Both the position numbers and the translations under genes were made by a program. Source: Serinibacter salmoneus (GTDB lineage: Bacteria > Actinomycetota > Actinomycetes > Actinomycetales > Beutenbergiaceae). From it: DNA of 64,000 nucleotides. Positions 1-8,209 of the stretch are shown one piece after another (position 1 is the stretch's first letter; each line of letters starts with the position of its first letter). The notes below the pieces were generated by a model that searched no databases, was not told the origin of the DNA, and saw only the letters and a list, made by a program, of their open reading frames with translations. The stretch covers positions 2,858,973-2,922,972 of the forward strand of contig NZ_PDJD01000001.1 in NCBI RefSeq assembly GCF_002563925.1. Reading direction: 5' to 3'.

Positions 1-3000
1 CAGGAACGGCAGCACCGCATTGGCCTCGGCGTAGGTGATCACACCGTCCTGGTCGTAGTACAGCTCCGCGCGCAACCCACCCGGGTTGACCACACCGATA
101 TCCGCACCACCACGCAACTCATCCGACAGGGACGCCAACAGCGCATCACCCACCAACGCGCCCAGCGTGGACTCACTGGCCCGGTCATCACCCTTGGTCG
201 GCAACGCACCCTCCACCAGGTCCCACTCATAGAACCCATCCACGAACGACCCCGCAGCATTCGCCGTGGTGATGTCCGCCGTCACCTCACCGATCGGCTC
301 ATCACCGATCTCCGCAGCAACCTCCAACGCGGCCTGCACGATCTCATCGACCTCAGCCACCATCGGGAACTCGGCGATCAACTCCGCATCCGGCGTGGTG
401 GAACGCGCAATGTTCTCCGCACTGGCCGAGACCACCTCACCCGTGGCCGGATCGAACTCCAACAGCACCTTCCCCAGGAACTCCCCATAGGAACCGGTCT
501 GCACAATCGGACGCTCCCGACCCGGCTCACCAGGCACCGGAGCCATCCACGCATACTCCTTGTGCGTGTGACCCGTGAAGATCGCATCCACCACCGGGGA
601 GGTCTCCTCCACGATCTGCGCGAACACACCACCCGCAGCAACCTCCTGCTCCAAGGTGGAACCATCCGGAGTCCCCGCACCAGCACCCTCGTGGAACTCC
701 GCCACGATGATGTCCGCCTCACCATTGCCCTCATCACCATCAGAGAGCTGCGCCGCCACACGGTTGGTCGCCTCCACCGGATCACCGAAGGTCAACCCCT
801 CGATCCCACCCGGGGACACCAACGCCGGAGTCTCCTCCGTCACCGTCCCGATCACCGCCACCGAGACCCCACCAGCATCCAAGATCTCGTACTCCGGCAA
901 CACCGGAACACCAGCAGCGTCATACACATTCGCACCCAGATACGGCCAGGCAGCGTTCGCGCCACCCTCCATCACCCGATCGATCAGATCATCCAACCCC
1001 TGATCGAACTCATGATTCCCCACCGCCGACGCAGCAAGGCCCAGCGCGTTCAACACATCAATCGTGGGCTGATCACCCTGCGAAGACGACGCGAACACCG
1101 ACGCACCAATGTTGTCACCCGCCGACAAGAACAAGAACGACCCACCAGCATCGGAGATCAACTTCTCCTGCTCAGCAACCGTCCCCGCAAACGCCACCGT
1201 ATTCCCATCAATACGACCATGGAAATCATTGATGTTCAACAGACCCACCAACTCGGTCTCGCTCTCCTCGCCTGCGGTCAGGCCGACCACGATCGGGTCG
1301 TGGTCGCTGGAACGGTAGGCGGAGTCGTCGTAGAACAGCGTGCCGTGGTTGTTGTACCGGCTGTACTCCAGCGCCACGGACTCCGGGGCGTTGATGTTCC
1401 AGATGTCGGCACCGGTGGCGCGGTCCATTGCTGCCTCGTTCAGCAGCACGTGGTCGAGCGAACCCGACAGACCCGAGAAGCTGTAGCTGTAGGACTCGGG
1501 GTCCAGTTCGGCGCCCGCGTTGTGGAAGCCCTCCGCGTAGAAGACCTGCAGCGGGTCCTCCATCGTGTAGGAGTTGAAGTCACCGATCAGGGCGACGGCG
1601 TCGCCGTCCTCGGTCACCTCGGGCAGCCAGTCGCGCAGGGCCTCGGCCTGGGCCACGCGGGAGGCGTTGGAGCTGCCCTGGCCGTCACCGGCGTCCTCGT
1701 CGCCGGGCAGCGGCCCGGCCGAACCCTTGGACTTGAAGTGGTTCACGACCACGAACACGCTCTCGCCGCCGTCGGCAGGCTCGAAAGCCTGACCGATCGG
1801 CTCACGGGCGTTCACGAACGGCTCACCGGATCCGCTCTGGTCGCCCAGAGCGCGCGACTCACCGACCGGGGTCGCCTCGGCGACCTGGTAGATGATCGCG
1901 TTCGTGATCACGTCCTGCTCATCGAGCGGGGGCAGGTCCGCGGAACTGGGCACGTAGGCCCACACGTCGGAGCCCTCGGCCGCGTTCAGTGCGTCCACCA
2001 GCGTGGCGGTCGCCTCGTCCGCGGTCTCGCCGAGCACGGCGGAGTTCTCGATCTCCATCAGGCCGACCACGCTGGCATCGGTGGCGGTGATCGCGGAGAC
2101 CAGCTTGTCCTGCTGACGCTGCAGGTCGGCCTCGCCCCACGCGCCGCGCGGGTCGCAGCCGGTGCGCACCGTCACGGGGTTGCCGTCGCGGTCGGTGTAG
2201 GCCTGGCATCCCGCGGTGTCCGCGCCCAGCGTGGTGAAGTAGTTCAGCACGTTGAAGGACGCGACGGTCAGGTCCCCGCCGACCTCCTCCGGCGCCGCGG
2301 TGCGGGTGTCGGCGAAGGTGGCCGGCGCGTCCGCGTCCGCGAGCAGCGGGCTGGTCGGGTTGAACGTCCAGGCGCCGAAGCGGTAGTCGACCACCAGCGG
2401 CTCGGTGAACGTCACCGGCGTCCCGACCCGCACCGGCTCGGTGAGCGAGACGTAGGGCGGCGTGAGGTCACCGTTGCTGAGGTAGTTGGTGGTGGTGGCG
2501 TCATCCAGGACCACGCCACGTGCCTCGTTGTCGGCCTCCACCGCGTCGGCCTCGGGGCTGCCCGGGAGCGCGACCTCGGTCGGCTGCAGCAGCGGGCCGG
2601 TGCCGGCCGCGAGCCCGACGGAGCCGTACTGGTTGGTGGCGTAGGTGTTGGAGACGGTGAAGTCGCCCTCGGGGGCGATGAGCATCGACTCGATGACCTC
2701 GCGCTCGGCCTCGGTCTCCGGCCAGGTCATGGCCAGCGGCACGATCGGGTCGGCGGCCTCCTCCAGCACGGTCACGCCGCCGGAGGCCACGGAGATCTGC
2801 GTGAGGCCGGAGTACTCCCCGGCGTTCCCGGTGACCTCCACGAAGTCGCCGATCTCCACCTCGCCGACGGTGGCGGAGGAGTAGATGAAGATGCCGTCCG
2901 ACGCGGTGCGCGACTCGGTCTCGCCGCCGGTTCCGGCGGTCTGCAGCACGTAGCCGTTCATGCCACCGCTCGGGTAGGCGGCGGTGACGATCCCGCGGGT

Positions 3001-3717
3001 GGTGACGGCCTCGCCGTCGTACGGGGTCATGTCACCGGTGCCCTGGATCTCGGCGATGGTGAGCTCGATGGGCTCCGTGGGCTCCGCGTCGTCGGCGAGC
3101 GCCCCCGGGGTGGGCGTTCCCGCGGTGAAGTCGTCGCCGTTGTTCGCGGTGTTGGTGCCCTCGGCGTCCCGGGCGACCGAGGTCGTGTTGTTACCCGCGG
3201 GTGCCTGCGAGCCCGCGTAGGCCGCCCCGGTGCCGAAACCCACGAGGTCGACCACGGCCGCGTCGGAGGCGCACGCGGTGGTCTGGCAGCTGAGCGCTCC
3301 CGCCTGCGAGGCGAGGGCGACATTGCCGTTGCTCGCGGACATGTTGAATCTCCCGGTGGCATCCGGGGTGGGCAGCGGATCGCCATTGGCTCCGCCGTCC
3401 AGCTCGACGAGGTAGAGCTCGCCTGCCGGGATCTCGCCGCTGAGACCGGCCACGCCGCTCCAGTTCGTACCGGCGGACGATGCGTACTGCACCGACCAGC
3501 CGTCCACGCTCACCGCGGCATCGCTGGTGTTGCGCAGTTCGATGTAGTCATGGGTGTACGTGGCGCCGGTGTTGCCGCCACCGCCGTAGACCTCGTTGAT
3601 GACAACCGCGGCGGCGGGATCGACCGCCGCCCACGCCGAGGCGGGAACCATCACGGTTCCCGCTCCCGCAATCGCTGCGGACCCGATCAGGGCCGCCGTT
3701 CGCTTGAGTCTGTGCAC
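1..3717 (-). CDS. ExeM/NucH-type extracellular nuclease fused to 5'-nucleotidase-like phosphatase (3' end outside window)
   Basis: Secreted enzyme expected to degrade extracellular DNA and strip phosphate from nucleotides. At least 1239 codons lie in the window and the stop codon is beyond base 1. From the GTG at 3717: Sec-type signal peptide ending near ASAWA (residue 30); lamin-tail domain about 38-140 (VINEVYGGGGN); endonuclease/exonuclease/phosphatase domain about 520-812 with NHFKSKG (~654), DFNSY (~714), SLDH (~754) and SDHDP (~803); calcineurin-like metallophosphatase from ~816 (NINDFHGRID, later GNHEFD and GHTHKEY); 5'-nucleotidase C-terminal domain to the edge (NPGGLRAEL). An in-frame ATG at 3744 is an alternative start. 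Codon choice changes abruptly at the nuclease/phosphatase junction near base 1280: the phosphatase part uses many GGT, GAT and ACG codons, the nuclease part GGC, GAC and ACC. Confidence 0.9.
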   Translation of the reverse strand, partial: MHRLKRTAALIGSAAIAGAGTVMVPASAWAAVDPAAAVVINEVYGGGGNTGATYTHDYIELRNTSDAAVSVDGWSVQYASSAGTNWSGVAGLSGEIPAGELYLVELDGGANGDPLPTPDATGRFNMSASNGNVALASQAGALSCQTTACASDAAVVDLVGFGTGAAYAGSQAPAGNNTTSVARDAEGTNTANNGDDFTAGTPTPGALADDAEPTEPIELTIAEIQGTGDMTPYDGEAVTTRGIVTAAYPSGGMNGYVLQTAGTGGETESRTASDGIFIYSSATVGEVEIGDFVEVTGNAGEYSGLTQISVASGGVTVLEEAADPIVPLAMTWPETEAEREVIESMLIAPEGDFTVSNTYATNQYGSVGLAAGTGPLLQPTEVALPGSPEADAVEADNEARGVVLDDATTTNYLSNGDLTPPYVSLTEPVRVGTPVTFTEPLVVDYRFGAWTFNPTSPLLADADAPATFADTRTAAPEEVGGDLTVASFNVLNYFTTLGADTAGCQAYTDRDGNPVTVRTGCDPRGAWGEADLQRQQDKLVSAITATDASVVGLMEIENSAVLGETADEATATLVDALNAAEGSDVWAYVPSSADLPPLDEQDVITNAIIYQVAEATPVGESRALGDQSGSGEPFVNAREPIGQAFEPADGGESVFVVVNHFKSKGSAGPLPGDEDAGDGQGSSNASRVAQAEALRDWLPEVTEDGDAVALIGDFNSYTMEDPLQVFYAEGFHNAGAELDPESYSYSFSGLSGSLDHVLLNEAAMDRATGADIWNINAPESVALEYSRYNNHGTLFYDDSAYRSSDHDPIVVGLTAGEESETELVGLLNINDFHGRIDGNTVAFAGTVAEQEKLISDAGGSFLFLSAGDNIGASVFASSSQGDQPTIDVLNALGLAASAVGNHEFDQGLDDLIDRVMEGGANAAWPYLGANVYDAAGVPVLPEYEILDAGGVSVAVIGTVTEETPALVSPGGIEGLTFGDPVEATNRVAAQLSDGDEGNGEADIIVAEFHEGAGAGTPDGSTLEQEVAAGGVFAQIVEETSPVVDAIFTGHTHKEYAWMAPVPGEPGRERPIVQTGSYGEFLGKVLLEFDPATGEVVSASAENIARSTTPDAELIAEFPMVAEVDEIVQAALEVAAEIGDEPIGEVTADITTANAAGSFVDGFYEWDLVEGALPTKGDDRASESTLGALVGDALLASLSDELRGGADIGVVNPGGLRAELYYDQDGVITYAEANAVLPFL

Positions 3718-3802
3718 AGATCCATCTCTCTGTCGGTGAACCATCAAGCCGTCAGATTAAGGAGGCCGTGCGACGCCGCCGTGATACGTGCGTGTCCAGG
3801 GC

Positions 3803-3844
3803 ATGAACGTTGCGGGCCCCCTCACCTGCGTGCTCGATGAACGT
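3803..3844. repeat. Pair of 8-bp direct repeats upstream of the nuclease gene
   Basis: ATGAACGT occurs at 3803-3810 and 3837-3844 in the 284-bp gap between the divergent starts at 3717 and 4002. Paired direct repeats in such a gap could bind a response regulator, but the 34-bp spacing matches no consensus I know. Nothing else is obvious in this gap. Confidence 0.25.
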
Positions 3845-4001
3845 ATCGGGGGACACCGACATCCGGTATCCCCAGAGGCGGACCTTTACCGTTTCGTAAC
3901 CTGCGGGGCGGTGGGTGGCGTCGCGGGACGTTCGGCCTCTCCTCTCGCGGTCGGGCGCGCGCAGGAGCACAATGGTGCGCACTCGTTCCCGGTAGGACGC
4001 C

Positions 4002-4694
4002 ATGACCTCGCACCTGCATCCTCCCCTCGACGGGCGGCGACACCTCCTGCGCCGCGACCGCGCCACCTTCCTCGAGGCTGTGACCGTGCTGGCCGGGGAG
4101 CGGTGGAGTGACAGCCCGAGCGGGACCGACCCCGTGATCGCGGCACTCGCCCGGTCGGTCAACGCCCTCGTGAGCAACCCAGCGCGTGAGCGCCTGACCC
4201 CGTTGGTCCCCCTCGCCGTCGGGCTGCGCTCGGATGAGCCGCACTGGAATGCGTGGCTGAGCCTGCGCGTGATCGGTGAGGTACTGCCCACCGCGCCCGA
4301 GGTGCGGCAGCGTTCGCTCGCCGTCGGCGTGCTCGCCGCCGCCCGCACCCTGCGAGGATCCGAGCACGACGGCGCCGCTCACCGCGGCCCGGTGGTGGAC
4401 TCCCAGGGGCTCACCCCGGGCGCGCGCGCCGCGGCGGAGCAGGTGCCGGCGGCGCTGCGGTGGGCCCGGGAGTTCATCTCCTCGAACGCGGATGGGCACG
4501 CCTCGGGCTCCGAGCCCTACGGGACGGATGCCGCCTCGAGGGTGATGGAGAACGCCGCTCACGCCATCGTGGAGTCGACGGCGCACGATCCGGACGGGGA
4601 ACTCATCCGGTTGCTCGCCGGCACCCTGGTGGCGGCGCGCGCGTGGGCCGGGCTGCCCGAGGACGCGGCAGACCTCCTGGACTACACCTGGTAA
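4002..4694 (+). CDS. Hypothetical protein, 230 aa
   Basis: Not recognised. The protein is predicted soluble and mostly helical, rich in Ala, Leu, Arg and Glu, with no signal peptide, no long hydrophobic segment and no metal-binding or nucleotide-binding motif. It reads like a helical-repeat or HEAT-like fold (runs such as VIAALARSVNALVSN and LAVGVLAAARTL). The start is the ATG at 4002, preceded by GGTAGGA. Strong GC3 bias through the frame supports coding. It is divergent from the nuclease gene and followed by a short tandem repeat. No function is proposed. Confidence 0.7.
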   Translation: MTSHLHPPLDGRRHLLRRDRATFLEAVTVLAGERWSDSPSGTDPVIAALARSVNALVSNPARERLTPLVPLAVGLRSDEPHWNAWLSLRVIGEVLPTAPEVRQRSLAVGVLAAARTLRGSEHDGAAHRGPVVDSQGLTPGARAAAEQVPAALRWAREFISSNADGHASGSEPYGTDAASRVMENAAHAIVESTAHDPDGELIRLLAGTLVAARAWAGLPEDAADLLDYTW

Positions 4695-4710
4695 CGGGCC
4701 CCGGTCGCTC

Positions 4711-4755
4711 CCGGCTGCACGAGACCCGGCTGCACGAGACCCGACTGCACGAGAC
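4711..4755. repeat. Three 15-bp tandem repeats
   Basis: CCGGCTGCACGAGAC at 4711-4725 and 4726-4740, with a one-base variant at 4741-4755. The repeats sit between the hypothetical gene and the promoter of the transferase gene, outside coding sequence. Confidence 0.8.
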
Positions 4756-4792
4756 GCCGAGGTTGCGCGACACCGCCCGAGAATGACGTGAA

Positions 4793-4815
4793 TACCAAGA
4801 GAATCTTGGTACGGT
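4793..4815 (+). promoter_or_regulatory. Palindromic operator overlapping a -10 box of the transferase gene
   Basis: TACCAAGA-GAA-TCTTGGTA (4793-4811) is a perfect palindrome. Its right end overlaps TACGGT (4810-4815), a good actinobacterial -10 hexamer. Transcription would begin near 4822, leaving about 23 nt before the GTG at 4845, with AAGGAAG as ribosome-binding site. A repressor bound here would block the promoter. Confidence 0.55.
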
Positions 4816-4844
4816 CGAAAGCCCACAGAGCAAGGAAGCCGAGC

Positions 4845-6293
4845 GTGAGAACACCTGCGCATCTCCTGCGAACACTGCGTGCGCTCGCCCGGCGCGTGGT
4901 GACCATCGACGAGCAGGTCTCCGCGCTGCGCCACGAGCAGCAGGACGCCCGATCGGACGCCGCGGCGCGGGCTCTCGCCGCGCAGGAGCACCGCGATGCG
5001 CTCGCCGGGCGCGCCACCGAGGAGAACGCCCGCATCGCGGCGGACCTCACCGCGCTTCGCGCCCAGGTGGGGCAGGCTCAGCGCGACGCCCGCCTGGCGG
5101 CGCGTCGTGCCTCGCTCCGCGGCCCCACGCTGCGGGTGGTGATGCTCGTCCACAACCCCAGTGCGTGGGGATCCCTGGATGCTGTGCACACCCTGATGAG
5201 CGCCGCCGAGGACATCGACGTCACGATCGTCACGATCGGGAGTCATCAGGGCGGCCTGGGTGACCTGCGGGGCGAGGACGCCGCCCACGAGGCGATGGTC
5301 GCGCGCGGCGTGCCGCACCTGCGCTGCCCCGAGGATCGCGACCCCATCGACCTCCTGCACGTCCTGGACCCCGACATCGTGTTCCGACAGTCCCAGTGGG
5401 ACGCCGACATCGACCCACGTCTCGGTTCCGAGGAGCTCGGGGCCTTCCGCACCTGTCTGGTGCCGTACGAACCGCTGAACACCATCCATAATCCCGACGC
5501 CGGGGACACCCTGGACACAGGAGTGGACTCGGAGTTCCACCACCGCGCGTGGCTCGTGTTCACGCCGCGCTTCGCCTACGAGCGTGCGGTTGCCGTGGGG
5601 CGCCGGGCTGGGGCGCAGTACCGCGCCGTGGGGCACCCGAAGGCCGATGCCCTCCGCGCCGCTGTGCCCGCGTGGCCGCTCGCCGGCGACGCGCCGCGCA
5701 TCGTCGTCAGCACGCACCACTCGCTCTCGGACACCTGGAACAACTTCGGCCTGCTGGATCGGGTACGAGATGACCTGCTGGCGTGGGCGCGTTCGGGGGA
5801 CCAGGAGTTCGTCTGGTCGCCCCACCCCTACCTGCTGCCGTTCGTGCACTCAGGGCGGGCGAAGATCTCGCAGGAGGACCTGCGCGCGTGGCGGGCCCAG
5901 TGGGACGCGCTAGGGAACACCGCCTCGGCGTTGAGCTCGGACTACCCCGCGCTGCTGGCCGCCTGCGATGTGGTGGTCACCGACGGCATCAGCATGCTGC
6001 TGGAGGCCCAGGTCGTCGGGAAGCCGGTGGTCTTCCTCGAACGCGACGAGCACGTCCCCTTCAACGAGGCGGGCCGGCGAATGCTGGCGGGAGTGCACAC
6101 AGCCCGAGGCGTCCCGGAGGCGCAGGCTCTCGTGACCGCACTGGTGCGGGACGGCGATCCGTTGCGCGAGGTGCAGCAGCAGGTCGTCACGGACCTGTTC
6201 GGCCCCCCGGGCGCGGCCGAACGCATCGTGGCCGCCATCCGCGAGCAGGCCCGGCGCGACGGCTGGCGCCCTCAGCCTGGCTCGCACTCCTGA
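4845..6293 (+). CDS. CDP-glycerol glycerophosphotransferase-like GT-B transferase
   Basis: Likely transfers a polyol-phosphate or sugar unit in cell-wall teichoic-acid-type polymer assembly. The 482-aa protein has an Arg/Ala-rich N-terminal coiled coil (roughly residues 10-85) followed by a GT-B catalytic part. The C-terminal half carries the hallmarks of the CDP-glycerol family: VVSTHHSLSD, WSPHPYLLP, then CDVVVTDGISMLLEAQVVGKPVVFLERD, here cited by its key residues D, S and E. No signal peptide or membrane span is seen, so it acts at the inner face of the membrane. A GTG at 4788 also opens the frame but lies before the operator palindrome and probable promoter; GTG 4845 has the AAGGAAG site and is preferred. 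The exact acceptor is unknown. Confidence 0.75.
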   Translation: MRTPAHLLRTLRALARRVVTIDEQVSALRHEQQDARSDAAARALAAQEHRDALAGRATEENARIAADLTALRAQVGQAQRDARLAARRASLRGPTLRVVMLVHNPSAWGSLDAVHTLMSAAEDIDVTIVTIGSHQGGLGDLRGEDAAHEAMVARGVPHLRCPEDRDPIDLLHVLDPDIVFRQSQWDADIDPRLGSEELGAFRTCLVPYEPLNTIHNPDAGDTLDTGVDSEFHHRAWLVFTPRFAYERAVAVGRRAGAQYRAVGHPKADALRAAVPAWPLAGDAPRIVVSTHHSLSDTWNNFGLLDRVRDDLLAWARSGDQEFVWSPHPYLLPFVHSGRAKISQEDLRAWRAQWDALGNTASALSSDYPALLAACDVVVTDGISMLLEAQVVGKPVVFLERDEHVPFNEAGRRMLAGVHTARGVPEAQALVTALVRDGDPLREVQQQVVTDLFGPPGAAERIVAAIREQARRDGWRPQPGSHS

Positions 6294-6315
6294 CGCCGGT
6301 CAGGCACCCAACCGG

Positions 6316-6822
6316 TCAGGAACCGATCGCGCGGCGGTAGTGCTCCTGCGCGTCCTCGTGGCTGCCGGTTCCGTACACCAGGAGGACCTCCGCGAGCGCG
6401 GGGTGCTCCTGCTGGAGCAGGCCGGCCGCGTGGCGCAGTTCACGCCCGGCGGCGACCTCTCGCAGCAGCCTGCGGACGGCGGAGGCGGCATCGGGCGGGG
6501 ATATGGTCGCCGCCTGTGTGGTCCATCCGGTGGTGCGGACGGACTCCAACCGAGCCGTGAGCTGGGGAAGGGTGAGGGGGGTCACCTCACCCTCCAGCGA
6601 CTCCAGCACGCGGATCCTCTCGAGCACCACCGGGTTGCCGATCTTGACCCGGTGACCCGCCATGAGTTGGGAGAGCATGGGCGCCGAGAGTCCGAGAAGT
6701 CCGGCGAGTTGGGACTGGTTGAGTTGGAAGGTCACCAACATGCGCCGGAAGATGTCCCCCAGGGACTCCCCGTACAGCTCTCGTTGCGCCTGAAGGTTGC
6801 GCCCTGTTGCCTCGTCGCCCAC
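6316..6822 (-). CDS. XRE-type helix-turn-helix regulator
   Basis: DNA-binding regulator of 168 aa. The N-terminal third holds a Cro/CI-type helix-turn-helix (QLNQSQLAGLLGLSAPMLSQ, about residues 30-50), followed by a helical C-terminal region. The start chosen is the GTG at 6822 with TGGAG about 8 nt upstream; the frame stays open upstream into the kinase but that part is not protein-like. It lies 67 bp downstream of the kinase gene on the same strand and has its own candidate promoter (TACAGT at 6855-6850 read on the minus strand). It may be a phosphorylation target of the kinase or control the divergent vWA gene; both are inference from neighbourhood. Confidence 0.8.
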   Translation of the reverse strand: MGDEATGRNLQAQRELYGESLGDIFRRMLVTFQLNQSQLAGLLGLSAPMLSQLMAGHRVKIGNPVVLERIRVLESLEGEVTPLTLPQLTARLESVRTTGWTTQAATISPPDAASAVRRLLREVAAGRELRHAAGLLQQEHPALAEVLLVYGTGSHEDAQEHYRRAIGS

Positions 6823-6841
6823 GATGCTCCATTCTTCGCTA

Positions 6842-6857
6842 TCGCAAACACTGTACG
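6842..6857. promoter_or_regulatory. Candidate operator/promoter of the XRE gene
   Basis: TCGCAAACACTGTACG matches 13 of 16 bases of the motif at 8186-8201 upstream of the vWA gene. Read on the minus strand it contains TACAGT, a plausible -10 box placing the transcript start about 21 nt before the XRE GTG. Confidence 0.35.
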
Positions 6858-6889
6858 CGAGGCGACCCCGACCCGCACGGGTCCAGCGC

Positions 6890-8119
6890 TCACCCCAGTC
6901 CGAGAACGACCGCGAGGACGAGCAGGGCCGCGCCCGTCGCCACCGCGACGAGGGGGAGTGCGATCCCGCGCCGTGCACTCTCGCCGTCGCCCGCCACACC
7001 CGGGGGCCGCTCATCCTCCGACGAACTCGGCGACCCAGTGGGTTCCGGCGCCCCGGCCGGCTCCGCGACCTCCGTCGTCTCCGCGTCCCCGGTTGCGCCC
7101 TGCGCCAGGGTCGGCAGGGTCGGCGGCGAGAGGAGCGCGGACGGTGGCGGCGAGACGGGCGCGGGAGGCACCCCGGCCCGGCCGTCGAGGGAGTCCGACC
7201 CGTTCGGTGAATCCGGCAGCGGCCCACACGGACCCCACCCCTGCGGGTAGGGCGGGAGGTGCTCGAACACCTCGACAGGGTCCGCGCCCCCCGGGGACTC
7301 CAGCACCCGGACTGTACGCAGCGCGTCGGCAGCCGCCGCTGCGTCGGGACGTCGCGCGGCATCCGAGGCCAGCAGGTCGGCAATCACATCGCGCACCAGC
7401 CACCGCCCGGAGGCATCGACGAAGTCGTCGCTCTCGAGAAGGGCCGCTGCGGCAGCGGCGGTGAGCTCACTACCCGAGGCACCGACCACAGGAGCCTGCC
7501 CGGTGAGCATCTCGACCGCGCAGACCCCCGCGGAGTACTGATCTGCAGCAGGCGAGGGCACCCACCCCTCACGCAGACACTCCGGAGCCACGTAGCCGGG
7601 GGTGCCCGAGGCATACGGGCCGTGGGTGAGTCGTGGGGCGCCCAGCGCGGAGGCGATACCGAAGTCCGCCAGCCACAGGTGAGGCGCGCCTCGGCCCGTG
7701 GCGTCCAGGAGGAGGTTGGCCGGCTTCACGTCTCGGTGCACCACACCCTCGGCGTGGATGGCCGCGAGGGCATCGAGCATCTGGATCACCATGGGCACCA
7801 CCCAGGCGATCGGCAGCGCCCCGTGGTCGCCGATCAGTGCGGCGACCGACCCGCCGCGCACCAACGGCATCGACAGGAGTACCCGGTCATCCGAGCCGGC
7901 CCACCCCGTGGGCGCGAGCACGTGATCGTGGTCGATGCGCACCGCCTGCTCCCGGACGAAGCGCACCAGGGACGCCGCATCGACCTGCCGAAGCACCTTC
8001 GCCGCGACATAACAGTCCGCCGCCTGATCCCAGGCGCGCCAGACCACGCCCGACCCTCCGCTTCCCAGCGGATCGACGAGCTCGTACCGACCCGCGAACA
8101 CATCCCCCACGTCGCCCAT
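6890..8119 (-). CDS. Membrane-anchored serine/threonine protein kinase
   Basis: PknB-type kinase of 409 aa. The catalytic domain (about residues 10-270) has the glycine loop GSGGSGVV, the lysine in AAKVL, the catalytic loop HRDVKPANLLLD, the metal-binding DFG, and GTPGYVAPE. A Pro/Ser/Gly-rich linker follows, then one C-terminal membrane span (about 386-407, LPLVAVATGAALLVLAVVLG) with almost nothing outside, so it has no PASTA-type sensor. It is divergent from the vWA surface protein and followed by the XRE regulator. The ATG at 8119 is the first good start in the frame. Active-site residues are intact, so it should be catalytically competent; substrate unknown. Confidence 0.93.
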   Translation of the reverse strand: MGDVGDVFAGRYELVDPLGSGGSGVVWRAWDQAADCYVAAKVLRQVDAASLVRFVREQAVRIDHDHVLAPTGWAGSDDRVLLSMPLVRGGSVAALIGDHGALPIAWVVPMVIQMLDALAAIHAEGVVHRDVKPANLLLDATGRGAPHLWLADFGIASALGAPRLTHGPYASGTPGYVAPECLREGWVPSPAADQYSAGVCAVEMLTGQAPVVGASGSELTAAAAAALLESDDFVDASGRWLVRDVIADLLASDAARRPDAAAAADALRTVRVLESPGGADPVEVFEHLPPYPQGWGPCGPLPDSPNGSDSLDGRAGVPPAPVSPPPSALLSPPTLPTLAQGATGDAETTEVAEPAGAPEPTGSPSSSEDERPPGVAGDGESARRGIALPLVAVATGAALLVLAVVLGLG

Positions 8120-8165
8120 GGTAGAGAGGTCACCGCCGTCCCATCCAGATCACTTTGTTCCCGAT

Positions 8166-8203
8166 CGCAACTCTTGCGTTTGCGGTTGCAAATACTCTAC
8201 GGT
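8166..8203 (+). promoter_or_regulatory. Operator-like palindromes and leaderless promoter between kinase and vWA genes
   Basis: Two palindromes built from TTGC/GCAA half-sites lie side by side: CGCAA-CTC-TTGCG (8166-8178) and TTTGC-N4-GCAAA (8179-8192). They abut TACGGT (8198-8203), a -10 hexamer placed exactly 6 nt before the vWA ATG, so that mRNA is probably leaderless. The gap serves both divergent genes. The neighbouring XRE protein is the obvious candidate binder. Confidence 0.5.
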
Positions 8204-8209
8204 CTCGAC

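Noticed and set aside
562-3840. Plus-strand ORF of 1092 codons opposite the secreted nuclease
   Set aside because: Arg/His/Gly-rich translation without domains. It is the complement of a real, domain-bearing minus-strand gene and arises from GC-rich third positions.
4788-4844. Upstream GTG start (4788) for the transferase
   Set aside because: It lies before the operator palindrome and -10 box, so it would not be on the mRNA; GTG 4845 has a ribosome-binding site.
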